The notes: generated by a model not told the origin, from the sequence alone. DNA of 64,000 bases from Helicobacter canadensis MIT 98-5491 (GCF_000162575.1 NZ_CM000776.2:1269629-1333628); one strand, 5' to 3'. Numbered from the stretch's first letter, positions 19,062 to 27,487 are shown. Numbers and translations: made by a program.

Positions 19062-19499
19062 AATTATTAACAATAAAGCCCCAACAAGCACAAAATTTTG
19101 CTTGATAATGAGCTAACACAAGAACCAAAAATGCGTGATATTTTCATCACAAGATTTATCCCATTAAGCTTTAATGTATTGAGTCTTGCTTTGTGGGATT
19201 TTTCTTCACTTCTTTGTGAAAAATAATTTACAAGGATTTACCGAATAATCAGCCACAGGAAGATTGGATTTGCTCAAAATGCTTTTAGTTTGGATTTGAG
19301 TAAGTTTAAATTTGCTCATTTTTTGCCTTGCTTTTTGTAATGCTATTTGCCTATTATCCAAAAATATTGTATGAAAATTTTTTTATACTTTCAGGCTAGA
19401 TACTTGCATTTTAACAAAATTGCTTATACATTAGCCTTATGTCTTTAAGTAAAAATACAATATAATACCCCACATCAAAACCTAACAGCAGGGAATCCT
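19062..19499. other. Intergenic stretch with a possible gene remnant
   Basis: 438 bp without a supportable intact gene. An open stretch on the plus strand ends at 19226; from the ATG at 19131 it reads 31 codons (MRDIFITRFIPLSFNVLS...) and the frame stays open upstream for about 18 codons with no good ribosome site. It looks like the decayed tail of a gene I do not recognise. The last 60 bp carry the promoter of the next gene. Confidence 0.4.
19461..19466 (+). promoter_or_regulatory. Candidate -10 element of the HARE-HTH gene
   Basis: TATAAT, 34 bp before the ATG at 19500. It would drive the run of closely spaced genes that includes guaA and the m5C restriction-modification pair. Confidence 0.45.
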
Positions 19500-20450
19500 A
19501 TGGCAAAAATGACATTTTTGGAGTTAGCAAAGCAGATTTTGCAAGAAGCTAAGCAGCCTATGACTTACCAACAAATATGGGATATGGCTACACAAAAGGG
19601 ACTTACGCAATCTTTAGAAAGTGCTGGCAAAACGCCTTGGCAAACCTTAGCAGCACAACTTTATCTCAATATTAAAAGGCAAGATTCTATCTTTTTCATT
19701 GCTACCAAGCGACCTACCACCTTTTGGCTCAAATCTCGCAAAGATGAACTCAAAGAAGATGTGCAAGAACTCATCACCAAAGAAGAGACAGAAAGCCTAA
19801 AAAACACCAAATATAAAGAGCGAGATTTGCACCCTTTGCTTGTGTATTATCTCGCAAATGCAACTGAATTTAGATTGCAATGCAAAACAATCTACCACGA
19901 AAAAAGCAAAAAACAAATAAGTGGCAAAGACAAATGGGAAAACCCCGATATTGTAGGCGTTTATATACCTTTTAATGATTATGAACCCCAAACCCTTGAA
20001 ATCCTCAAACATATCAATCACAATGTGTGCAGCCTCTTTTCGTTTGAATTAAAAGTCAAGGTAAATTTTGGGAATCTAAAAGAATCTTATTTCCAAGCAG
20101 TTTCTAATTCTAGTTGGGCAAATGAAGGCTATTTGGTGATTTTTGAAGACATAGAAGATGATGTGCTAGAGGAATTAAGGCGACTTAATGCAAGTTTTGG
20201 GATAGGAGTGATTAAGCTAGAGGCAAATCCTTTGGATTCTCGAGTGTTGTTGTCGGCAAAAAGAAGCGAGATTGATTTGCAAACTATGAATAGACTTGTG
20301 GATTCAAATCCTAATTTTAGGGAGTTTGTAGCGGATATCAACAAACAAATTAAAGCCGGAGCGGATACAAAAATCCAAGCTTGTTTTGATGAGGTGCTAG
20401 AGGAAGAAGTCCTAGAAAAATATCTCAAAAACACCATATATTTAGACTAA
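19500..20450 (+). CDS. HARE-HTH plus PD-(D/E)XK nuclease-like protein (HrgA-like)
   Basis: 316 residues. The N-terminal 1-80 is a HARE-HTH winged helix (TFLELAKQILQEAKQPMTYQQIW, then PWQTLAAQLYLNI and TFWLK), a domain that couples restriction or chromatin enzymes to DNA. Residues 106-215 hold a nuclease-like core: HPLLVYYL, NPDIVGV with Asp 150, and FELKVK with Glu 183 and Lys 185, a plausible D-(E-x-K) site. This matches the COG2958/HrgA group known beside restriction-modification genes in Helicobacter; that link is from memory. It ends 13 bp before guaA and heads the co-directional run into the methyltransferase and endonuclease genes. Catalysis untested. Confidence 0.72.
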   Translation: MAKMTFLELAKQILQEAKQPMTYQQIWDMATQKGLTQSLESAGKTPWQTLAAQLYLNIKRQDSIFFIATKRPTTFWLKSRKDELKEDVQELITKEETESLKNTKYKERDLHPLLVYYLANATEFRLQCKTIYHEKSKKQISGKDKWENPDIVGVYIPFNDYEPQTLEILKHINHNVCSLFSFELKVKVNFGNLKESYFQAVSNSSWANEGYLVIFEDIEDDVLEELRRLNASFGIGVIKLEANPLDSRVLLSAKRSEIDLQTMNRLVDSNPNFREFVADINKQIKAGADTKIQACFDEVLEEEVLEKYLKNTIYLD

Positions 20451-20463
20451 GTAAGGAAAGAAA

Positions 20464-22647
20464 ATGAATAATGTTGAAATGTTAGTGCTTGACTTTGGGA
20501 GTCAATACACACAGCTTATCGCTAGGAGACTTCGGGAGTTTGGCGTTTATACCGAGATTGTGCCTTATTTTGAAAGCATAGATTCTATCAAGGCTAAGAA
20601 TCCTAAGGGCATTATTTTAAGCGGTGGTCCTGCGAGCGTGTATGAGGAGGGAGCGTATAAGCCTGATAACAAAGTCTTTGAGCTTGGCATTCCTGTGCTT
20701 GGGATTTGTTATGGTATGCAATATATCGCGTATCATTTTGGCGGTGCGGTGGTGCGAGCCAAAGAGCAGGAGTTTGGCAAGGCACAATTAGAGATTCTAG
20801 CTCCTGACACAGCACTTTTTGCAAATGTCAAAAATAATTCTATTGTGTGGATGAGTCATGCTGATAAGGTAGAAAAAATCCCGCAAGGCTTTAGTGAATT
20901 AGCCAAAAGTGGCAATACACATTATTGCGCCATAGCAGACACAAAGCGTCAAATCTATGCCTTGCAGTTTCACCCTGAAGTCGTGCATAGCGAGTGCGGT
21001 GGGGAGATTCTCAAAAATTTCGCGGTGAATATTTGCAGAGCAGATACAAGCTGGAATATGAAAAATTTTATCACCTATGAGATAGATAAGATTCGTAAAA
21101 TCACAGGGATTCAAGCAAGTAATAGCGAATCTAACACAAAAGCGACTTCTTCAAATCGTTGCGGTTGGATTTATCAAGGGTATAATGCCTCTGATGAAGC
21201 CACACAAAAGCTTTATCAAGATTATCACGATTTTGAGTGGGGCATTCCACAGCACGATGACAAGCGACTTTTTGAGCAACTTGTGCTAGAGGGTATGCAA
21301 GCAGGGCTTTCGTGGATCACGATACTTAAAAAACGCGAGGCTTTTAGGGAAGCCTTTGATGACTTTGATCCTCATATTGTAGCCACTTATGATGAGGCAA
21401 AGATACAAGAACTTATGGAAAATCCAGATATTATCCGCAATCGAGCCAAGATAGAATCTGCTATCAACAATGCCAAAAGATTCTTAGAGATTGAGCGTGA
21501 GTTTGGGAGCTTTGCGAAGTTTCTTTGGGGTTATGTAGATAATACACCGCTTATCAATCATTTTGAGAGTTTGGAGGAGATTCCCACACATACGCCACTT
21601 TCTGACACAATCGCAAATGATCTCAAAAAGCGCGGCTTTAGCTTTGTAGGAAGCACAGGGATTTATGCTTTTATGCAGTCTGTGGGACTTGTGTGCGATC
21701 ATTTGACAAGCTGTGCATTTGGGCATACAGATAAAGCCAAACCTCACAAGGTGCTTTGTGCGGTAAGTGGTGGGGTGGATTCGAGTGTCGTAGCTACCTT
21801 GCTTTATCGTGCGATTGGGGAAAATCTTATCCCTATTTTTGTGGATACAGGGCTTTTACGCAAAGGCGAGAGAGAAGCCGTGGAGAAAATGTTTAGAGAA
21901 AACTTGCGTGTGCCACTTATCACTATTGATGCAAGTGAAGAGTTTTTGGGATTGCTTAAAGGTGTGCGAGATCCTGAGAGTAAGCGTAAAATCATCGGTG
22001 AGACTTTTATCAAGGTATTTGATGGAGAAGCTAAAAAGCACAATGCTAATGGCGAGATAAAATTCCTAGCACAAGGCACACTGTATCCTGATGTGATTGA
22101 ATCTGTGAGCGTGAAAGGACCAAGCAAAACGATAAAATCTCATCACAATGTAGGGGGCTTGCCTGATTGGATGAAATTTGAGCTAATCGAGCCACTAAGG
22201 GAGCTTTTCAAAGATGAAGTGAGAGCTTTGGGGCGAGAGCTTGGTATGCCAGAATCTATGCTTATGCGTCACCCATTCCCAGGACCGGGACTTGCTATTC
22301 GCATTATGGGAGAAGTCAATCAAGCGGATTTGGATCTTTTGAAAGAAGCGGATTCTATTTTTATAGAAGAGTTGCATAAGTGGAATCTATATGATAGCGT
22401 GTGGCAGGCGTTTTGTGTGCTATTAAATGTCAAAAGCGTGGGGGTAATGGGCGATAACCGCACCTATGATAACACAATCTGTGTGCGTGCGGTAGAAGCG
22501 CTTGATGGAATGACAGCGACTTTTTCGCATTTGCCTCACGAGTTTTTAGAATCTGTGTCTAATCGTATCATTAATGAAGTAGAGGGCATAAACCGCGTGG
22601 TGTATGACATTACTTCCAAACCACCAGGCACGATAGAGTGGGAGTAA
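20464..22647 (+). CDS. guaA: GMP synthase with an inserted 3-methyladenine DNA glycosylase I domain
   Basis: 727 residues, about 215 more than normal GuaA. The glutaminase domain (1-195) has nucleophile Cys 82 in GICYG and His 170/Glu 172. The ATP-pyrophosphatase domain starts at 428 with P-loop SGGVDSS (435-441) and runs intact to the usual IEWE end. Between them (about 216-426) is a complete Tag domain: zinc ligands Cys 233, His 255, His 413 and Cys 417, and [10 protein letters not shown] with Glu 276 and Trp 284 at the spacing of E. coli Tag Glu 38/Trp 46. The reading frame is continuous. GuaA makes GMP from XMP; Tag excises 3-methyladenine from DNA. Both halves look catalytically complete. 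G-rich codon use differs from later neighbours. Confidence 0.95.
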   Translation: MNNVEMLVLDFGSQYTQLIARRLREFGVYTEIVPYFESIDSIKAKNPKGIILSGGPASVYEEGAYKPDNKVFELGIPVLGICYGMQYIAYHFGGAVVRAKEQEFGKAQLEILAPDTALFANVKNNSIVWMSHADKVEKIPQGFSELAKSGNTHYCAIADTKRQIYALQFHPEVVHSECGGEILKNFAVNICRADTSWNMKNFITYEIDKIRKITGIQASNSESNTKATSSNRCGWIYQGYNASDEATQKLYQDYHDFEWGIPQHDDKRLFEQLVLEGMQAGLSWITILKKREAFREAFDDFDPHIVATYDEAKIQELMENPDIIRNRAKIESAINNAKRFLEIEREFGSFAKFLWGYVDNTPLINHFESLEEIPTHTPLSDTIANDLKKRGFSFVGSTGIYAFMQSVGLVCDHLTSCAFGHTDKAKPHKVLCAVSGGVDSSVVATLLYRAIGENLIPIFVDTGLLRKGEREAVEKMFRENLRVPLITIDASEEFLGLLKGVRDPESKRKIIGETFIKVFDGEAKKHNANGEIKFLAQGTLYPDVIESVSVKGPSKTIKSHHNVGGLPDWMKFELIEPLRELFKDEVRALGRELGMPESMLMRHPFPGPGLAIRIMGEVNQADLDLLKEADSIFIEELHKWNLYDSVWQAFCVLLNVKSVGVMGDNRTYDNTICVRAVEALDGMTATFSHLPHEFLESVSNRIINEVEGINRVVYDITSKPPGTIEWE

Positions 22648-22676
22648 AGAAAGATGGCAGAAAGGACACAATTTTA

Positions 22677-23663
22677 ATGCTTCCAGAGCAGCAAAGTCTT
22701 GAAATCATTAAATTAAGAACTATGGATTCAAAAACAAAACCTTATACTTTCATTGATTTATTTGCTGGCATTGGTGGTATTAGGAGAGGTTTTGAAATAG
22801 AAGGAGGCACATGTGTCTTTTCAAGTGAAATCGATAAATTTGCTTGTCAAACTTATGAAGCTAATTGGGGGGAAAAACCAAGTGGTGATATTACAAAAAT
22901 AGAAGCATGTGATATTCCCAAATTTGATATTTTGCTAGGCGGATTTCCTTGCCAAGCCTTTAGCATTGCTGGTAAAAGAAAAGGATTTAAAGATACTCGT
23001 GGAACAATGTTTTTTGAGATAGCTAGGATTTTAGATTATCATAAGCCGAAGTGCTTCATGCTTGAAAATGTAAAAGGGTTATTAAATCACAATAAAGGCG
23101 AAACCTTTCAAATTATAAAAAATATCTTAGAGATTGAGCTAGGATACAAAGTATTTTATAAAATTTTAAATGCTAGAGATTATGGAGTGCCACAAAATAG
23201 AGAAAGGATTATTATAGTAGGTTTTAAAGATCACAATGTGCATTTTGATTTTCCAAAGCCTTATAATTATAGTGTGAAATTAGGGGATATTTTAGAAAAA
23301 ACACCTGATGAAAAATATACCATTTCTAATCGCTTGTGGGAATCTCACCAACAAAGAAAAGAGCTGCAAAAAGCAAAAGGAAATGGCTTTGGATATCGTT
23401 TATTTGATGAGAATTCACCATATACAAGCACAATTTCGGCAAGATATTATAAAGATGGAAGTGAAATTTTAATTGCCCAAAAGAACAAAAATCCAAGAAA
23501 ATTAACAATTAGAGAAGCAGCAAGACTTCAAGGATTCCCTGATGATTTTAAAATAGTTTGCAGTGATACACAAGCCTATAAGCAATTTGGCAACTCTGTG
23601 CCTACCAAGATGATCCATGAAGTTGCAAAACAAATCTTTATAACGCTTAAAAAACAGGAGTAA
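22677..23663 (+). CDS. DNA (cytosine-5) methyltransferase of a type II restriction-modification system
   Basis: Motifs of m5C methylases appear in order: I (FIDLFAGIGG), IV with catalytic Cys (GGFPCQAFS), VI (ENVKG), VIII (QNRERIIIVGF), then a variable target region, IX (REAARLQGFPDDF) and X (QFGNSVP). The ATG at 22677 with an upstream AAAGGA gives 328 residues; a GTG at 22638 overlapping guaA and an ATG at 22722 are alternatives. It starts 29 bp after guaA and ends 3 bp before the probable cognate endonuclease. Recognition site is not deducible here. Codon use is more AT-rich than in guaA. Confidence 0.93.
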   Translation: MLPEQQSLEIIKLRTMDSKTKPYTFIDLFAGIGGIRRGFEIEGGTCVFSSEIDKFACQTYEANWGEKPSGDITKIEACDIPKFDILLGGFPCQAFSIAGKRKGFKDTRGTMFFEIARILDYHKPKCFMLENVKGLLNHNKGETFQIIKNILEIELGYKVFYKILNARDYGVPQNRERIIIVGFKDHNVHFDFPKPYNYSVKLGDILEKTPDEKYTISNRLWESHQQRKELQKAKGNGFGYRLFDENSPYTSTISARYYKDGSEILIAQKNKNPRKLTIREAARLQGFPDDFKIVCSDTQAYKQFGNSVPTKMIHEVAKQIFITLKKQE

Positions 23664-23666
23664 ATA

Positions 23667-24689
23667 ATGTGTAACAAAATCAACGATGTGGTATTTGATA
23701 ATAATCTCTATTTTTATACGATTTTAAAAATATTAGTGCAATGTAAATTTACCGATAGCCAACTCATATGTTTTCAATCATTGCTTAATAAAATCAAGAA
23801 CAATGGAAGTGATAGACTTAATTTGAACAATCAGCTAAGCTCATATCGAGATACATTAAGAAGCAATACAAAGAAAAGCAATTACGATGAATTAACTAGC
23901 TTAATTGAGAGAAATAGTGCGATGTGGTTTTATGTAGTGAATGTTGGCATAGAGTTACTCTTATTTAAGGATTTAATTTTAGCAGAAGCAAAAGCCTACA
24001 CTAATGCCAAACAACAAATGTTAGAAAAAATAGATAAGCTAAGCATTGAATATGATACCAAAAATTTAAGTTTGCCATATGGACAAAGAGTTTTAAGCTC
24101 TTTGTTGTGTTTTGCTCTAACAAATATTGAAAGAGAAAGTGAGTTTTTATTAACCTCCAGTAATCAAAGGATTAAAAGTGTTCATCAGCTTGTTTTACAA
24201 TTAGCAAATGCTTATCACATTAATTGCAATAATATGTTTTTATTAATTGTCAGTGAGAGTGTTAATCAATCAATACGAAGCACAGCAGGTTCGTCCTATG
24301 AAGAAAGGGTTGAAGCAACATTGAGGCCTATAGCAGATGATTTGCTAAGTCATTTACATGATGAAAATATTCAAGCAATGGAATATGATTTTATTTTTAC
24401 AATAAAGGGCAAGAAAGTAGGTGTTTCTGCAAAAAGAACATTAAGAGAAAGGTATAAGCAAAATCATGAAAATGTTGCTAATCTTAACGTAGATGCTGTA
24501 TTTTTAATTACGCTAGGAACAGATTTAAATCAAGATAAAATAAACTCCATCTTGCAAAAAGATAAATATTACATAATTGTTGCTAGTGAAATTTATAATA
24601 CATCAGAGTTCATGCAACAAAATACAAGAATTCTTTCGTCTGAAGACTTAACTAGAAAAACATTGGAAGAAGTGTTATCAAAATGGTAG
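23667..24689 (+). CDS. Probable type II restriction endonuclease
   Basis: 340 residues immediately after the m5C methyltransferase (3-bp gap), the expected place for the partner nuclease. The N-terminal two thirds are helical with no recognised domain. Residues about 210-275 carry SSYEERVEATLRPI, then YDFIFTIKGKKVGVSAKRTLRERYKQ, a D...(x)AK-T-L-R-E-R pattern like the PD-(D/E)XK cores of EcoRII/PspGI-type enzymes (Lys-Thr-Thr-x-x-(D/E)-R-W). This plus context supports a nuclease; the target sequence is unknown. Its stop (TGGTAG) overlaps an ATG of a 17-codon remnant. Confidence 0.75.
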   Translation: MCNKINDVVFDNNLYFYTILKILVQCKFTDSQLICFQSLLNKIKNNGSDRLNLNNQLSSYRDTLRSNTKKSNYDELTSLIERNSAMWFYVVNVGIELLLFKDLILAEAKAYTNAKQQMLEKIDKLSIEYDTKNLSLPYGQRVLSSLLCFALTNIERESEFLLTSSNQRIKSVHQLVLQLANAYHINCNNMFLLIVSESVNQSIRSTAGSSYEERVEATLRPIADDLLSHLHDENIQAMEYDFIFTIKGKKVGVSAKRTLRERYKQNHENVANLNVDAVFLITLGTDLNQDKINSILQKDKYYIIVASEIYNTSEFMQQNTRILSSEDLTRKTLEEVLSKW

Positions 24690-24736
24690 ATGATATAGAC
24701 TTTGGAGCAAACGATAAACAAATCACATTATTGTAA
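24683..24736 (+). pseudogene. 17-codon coupled start, probable gene remnant
   Basis: ATG at 24683 overlaps the endonuclease stop codon (ATGGTAG), a typical coupled junction, but the frame (MVDDIDFGANDKQITLL) stops after 17 codons. It may be the head of a deleted downstream gene of the restriction island. Too short to identify. Confidence 0.3.
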
Positions 24737-24842
24737 GACATAAATTCATAATATAGTATTACCCAAACTATTGAGTAAAATAATTGTGTTTTCTATCATT
24801 TGGCATAATCGAGAAGATTAAGCTATTTTAAGGAGATATGCA

Positions 24843-25628
24843 ATGGAAGCGAGGGAGAATAACTTTAAGTCAATAGTTACCAATGAAAATCGCCTAGATA
24901 TCCCATTTTTTCAAAGACATTATACTTGGAATGAAGAACATTGGGAAAGATTGTTTGATGATTTATACGATAGCTTTATAAATAATACTACTCATTTTGT
25001 TGGCTCTGTGATTTTAAAAAGAAATGGAGGCAATGATAATTTTGCTATAGTTATTGATGGGCAACAAAGACTTACGACTTTTTCTATCTTGCTAAAAGTC
25101 TTGCATGATAAAATTGATGAAAGCAAAAGAAAGCACTTTGAAAATTATCTATTTGAAACATATAAGGATGATAGCCCTAAAATAAATCACTCCAAAATGG
25201 ACAGGGAAAATTACATTGACTTTTTGAAAGTGGATTTTCCAAAAATCCCCTTTGTAGAATCTAAAGGGCTATTTTTACAATTTAGTGCTTTGGGAAATAG
25301 TCTCATCACACTGCATTCGCTAAAAGAGCAGGATTTGCCACCTATTGGAGAGCCACTCTATAAAGATACTGCAAACAAGGATTTAAAAATCTCTAAAATC
25401 ACTTATGCCAAAGACACAAAAGAGCTTTTTATAAACAAAAGCCTATATTTTGAAAAAGTAGAATCTAGCGTATGGGAGTATAAAATCGGAGGGTATCAAG
25501 TATTGGATAAATACCTAAAAAGCCATAAAGATGAAGCAATCGACTTTGAGTATTTTCAAAAGATTATCCAAACTTTGCATAAAAGCTTGGAGATTGAAAG
25601 AGAGATTGCAAAAATTAGCTTTATCTAA
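24843..25628 (+). pseudogene. Chimeric remnant: DUF262 head joined to a type ISP restriction enzyme tail
   Basis: 261 codons, open throughout, with a good AAGGAG site. Residues 1 to about 122 are DUF262 (GmrS-like): PFFQRHYTWNEEHWERLFDDL and IDGQQRLTTFSILLKVL. From about 125 it changes to the C-terminal end of a type ISP/IIG helicase-methylase-nuclease: DFPKIPF, LGNSLITLHSL, ITYAKDTKELFINKSLYF, VWEYKIGGYQVLDKYLKSHKDE, then the final helix QKIIQTLHKSLEIEREIAKI. DUF262 proteins usually run 500-700 residues and ISP enzymes far over 1000, so this is best read as a deletion fusion near 25,200-25,220. Whether the chimera is expressed is unknown. Confidence 0.7.
25551..25628 (+). repeat. 78-bp direct repeat, copy 1 (end of chimeric ORF)
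   Basis: Last 78 bp of the chimeric ORF. A copy lies 130 bp downstream at 25681-25758 with 7 mismatches by eye. Both copies encode the same terminal helix and a TAA stop. Confidence 0.9.
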
Positions 25629-25680
25629 ATTATAATTAAAATTTTAAATTAAGTTTTTACTATATATAATCGTCTGCAAA

Positions 25681-25758
25681 TGTTTTCAAAAAATTATCCA
25701 AACTTTACATAAAAGCTTGGAGATTGAAAGAAAGATTACAAAAATTAGCTTTGTGTAA
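25681..25758 (+). repeat. 78-bp direct repeat, copy 2 (orphan type ISP tail)
   Basis: Second copy, without an upstream reading frame: the codons read CFQKIIQTLHKSLEIERKITKISFV then stop. Most differences from copy 1 preserve the reading frame and the protein pattern, so this looks like the tail of a second, related restriction gene whose body has been deleted. Confidence 0.85.
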
Positions 25759-25783
25759 GTGGAGTTAATTATAAGGAACAAAA

Positions 25784-27484
25784 ATGTATTTAGAGAAAAT
25801 TATTATAAAAAATATATCTGCTATAAAAAATCTTGAATTTACTTCTAGTTTTACTAAAGAAGGGAATCCAAAGCCTATAGTGATTGTCGGTGAAAATGGG
25901 AGCGGTAAAACCACCTTGCTCTCAAACATTATAGATAGTTTTTATGAGATTGGTAGTGCATTATTTACCAATGTTGCTAGGATGGAAAATACTAGCAGAA
26001 ATTTTTATAAAGTAAATGGCGAATTAAATCTTAGCTGCAATGAAAACAAAGGCTTTGCGATAATAAAATACAAAAGTAAGGCAATGCAAAATCCTATAGA
26101 ATACATAGATTATATTAATTGCAACACCGATGATATTAAAGAGTTTTGCTCTCTTAATTTACAAACAGCCATTGGCAAAATAATTACTCAATTTTCTGAA
26201 AACAACATAGAAAACTTACAGAAAGAATGGCATACCCAAGCACATTATTATCAACCTGCAAATAGATATGAAGAACCTTTTTGGAAAAATCCAAATTTTA
26301 ATATTAACTTTAAAGAAGAAAAACAATATAACAATGTATATAATAAAGAACTAGAAATCATAACTTCTTTTGAAAAAAATTATTCTTATATTATGGATAT
26401 AGTTTTAGATAAATTAGCTGATAGCAAAGAAGCTAACAACATATTAAATGCAATCGAAAAAATTTTACAAGAAATCAAACAAGATAAAACTTCAAATTTT
26501 AGATTATTACATAGAAATTTTGGTAGCAGAATCGGAATTGATAAAGATGAAAAACCCTTTCTAAGCAATATTAATCAACTTTCTTTAGGAGAACTTACAC
26601 TTTTAAATTTATTTATCAATATCATAAGGCATACAGATTTGTCTAATGAAACTATGGATAAGCTTGAAGGAATAGTTGTTATTGATGAGATTGATGCGCA
26701 TTTACATAGTGATTTACAAAGCAAAGTTTTGCCTAGTTTGATTAAGCTATTTCCAAAAATTCAATTTATTATCACAACGCATTCCCCACTTTTTGTTTTG
26801 GGTATGCAAGAAGAATTCAAAGATGATGGTTTTGATTTGCTTGAAATGCCAAATGGCACAAGGATAAGTGCAGAAAGATTTAGTGAATTTCAAAAAGCCT
26901 ATGAAACATTTACCAAAACAAAGACTTTTGAAGAAGATATAAAAGAAAATATTGCAAAGAGTAAATTGCCTTTAGTTTTCGTAGAGGGTGATTATGATAT
27001 TAGATATATAAAACATATATGTAAATTATTTCAAAGAGAAGAAATTTTAAATAGTATTACATTGTCTGATGCAAACGGATATGAAAATTTAAATAAAATA
27101 TGGAAAAACAAAAAAGTAATAGAATATTTTGATAAGAAAATTTTACTTCTTTATGATTGTGATACAGAAGTAGAAAATAAAGATAGCAATAATATTTTTA
27201 AAAGAATAATTCCACCACAAAAAGATGCTTTGTTTGACAGAGGTATAGAAAATCTTTTTTCTAAAGAAACTATTAACAAAATCGATAAAGAAAAACCTCA
27301 ATATATTGATCTTAATCAATCACATAAAAGAATAAGAGGAGAAGAAACTGAAAACTATACATATTCTATTAATAAAGATGAAAAAGGAAATTTATGTAAT
27401 TGGATTTGCGAAAATGGAACAAAAGAAGATTTTGAAAATTTTAAAGTGATTTTAGAAATTATTGATGAATTTTTAAGCAGATAA
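25784..27484 (+). CDS. OLD-like AAA ATPase with C-terminal TOPRIM-like domain
   Basis: 566 residues. ABC-type ATPase head: Walker A GENGSGKTT (36-44), signature LSLGELTLLNL near 264-274, Walker B VVIDEIDAHLH near 298-308 and the switch His in FIITTHSPLF. The C-terminal part has LPLVFVEGDYD (about 396-406) and ILLLYDCDTE (about 453-462), the Glu and Asp-x-Asp of a TOPRIM/DUF4435-type metal site. This architecture is shared by OLD nucleases, Gabija GajA and PARIS AriA, all anti-phage. No gajB helicase or ariB is adjacent, so no named system can be assigned. It ends the restriction island. Confidence 0.75.
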   Translation: MYLEKIIIKNISAIKNLEFTSSFTKEGNPKPIVIVGENGSGKTTLLSNIIDSFYEIGSALFTNVARMENTSRNFYKVNGELNLSCNENKGFAIIKYKSKAMQNPIEYIDYINCNTDDIKEFCSLNLQTAIGKIITQFSENNIENLQKEWHTQAHYYQPANRYEEPFWKNPNFNINFKEEKQYNNVYNKELEIITSFEKNYSYIMDIVLDKLADSKEANNILNAIEKILQEIKQDKTSNFRLLHRNFGSRIGIDKDEKPFLSNINQLSLGELTLLNLFINIIRHTDLSNETMDKLEGIVVIDEIDAHLHSDLQSKVLPSLIKLFPKIQFIITTHSPLFVLGMQEEFKDDGFDLLEMPNGTRISAERFSEFQKAYETFTKTKTFEEDIKENIAKSKLPLVFVEGDYDIRYIKHICKLFQREEILNSITLSDANGYENLNKIWKNKKVIEYFDKKILLLYDCDTEVENKDSNNIFKRIIPPQKDALFDRGIENLFSKETINKIDKEKPQYIDLNQSHKRIRGEETENYTYSINKDEKGNLCNWICENGTKEDFENFKVILEIIDEFLSR

Positions 27485-27487
27485 GCT

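Noticed and set aside
22638-22676. GTG start for the m5C methyltransferase overlapping the end of guaA
   Set aside because: The extra 13 residues are not methylase-like and there is a better ATG at 22677 with an AAAGGA upstream.
19500-24689. A 7-deazaguanine or other guanine-modification defence system around guaA
   Set aside because: No dpd, tgt or que-like gene is present; guaA here has all residues for ordinary GMP synthesis.
24843-25628. Calling the gene a complete GmrSD-type (DUF262) restriction system
   Set aside because: The DUF262 part ends after about 122 residues, DUF1524 is absent and the remainder belongs to another family.
25784-27484. Assigning the ATPase to Gabija, PARIS or a retron
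   Set aside because: No partner helicase, AriB-like gene, reverse transcriptase or msr/msd-like repeat lies next to it; domain order alone does not decide.
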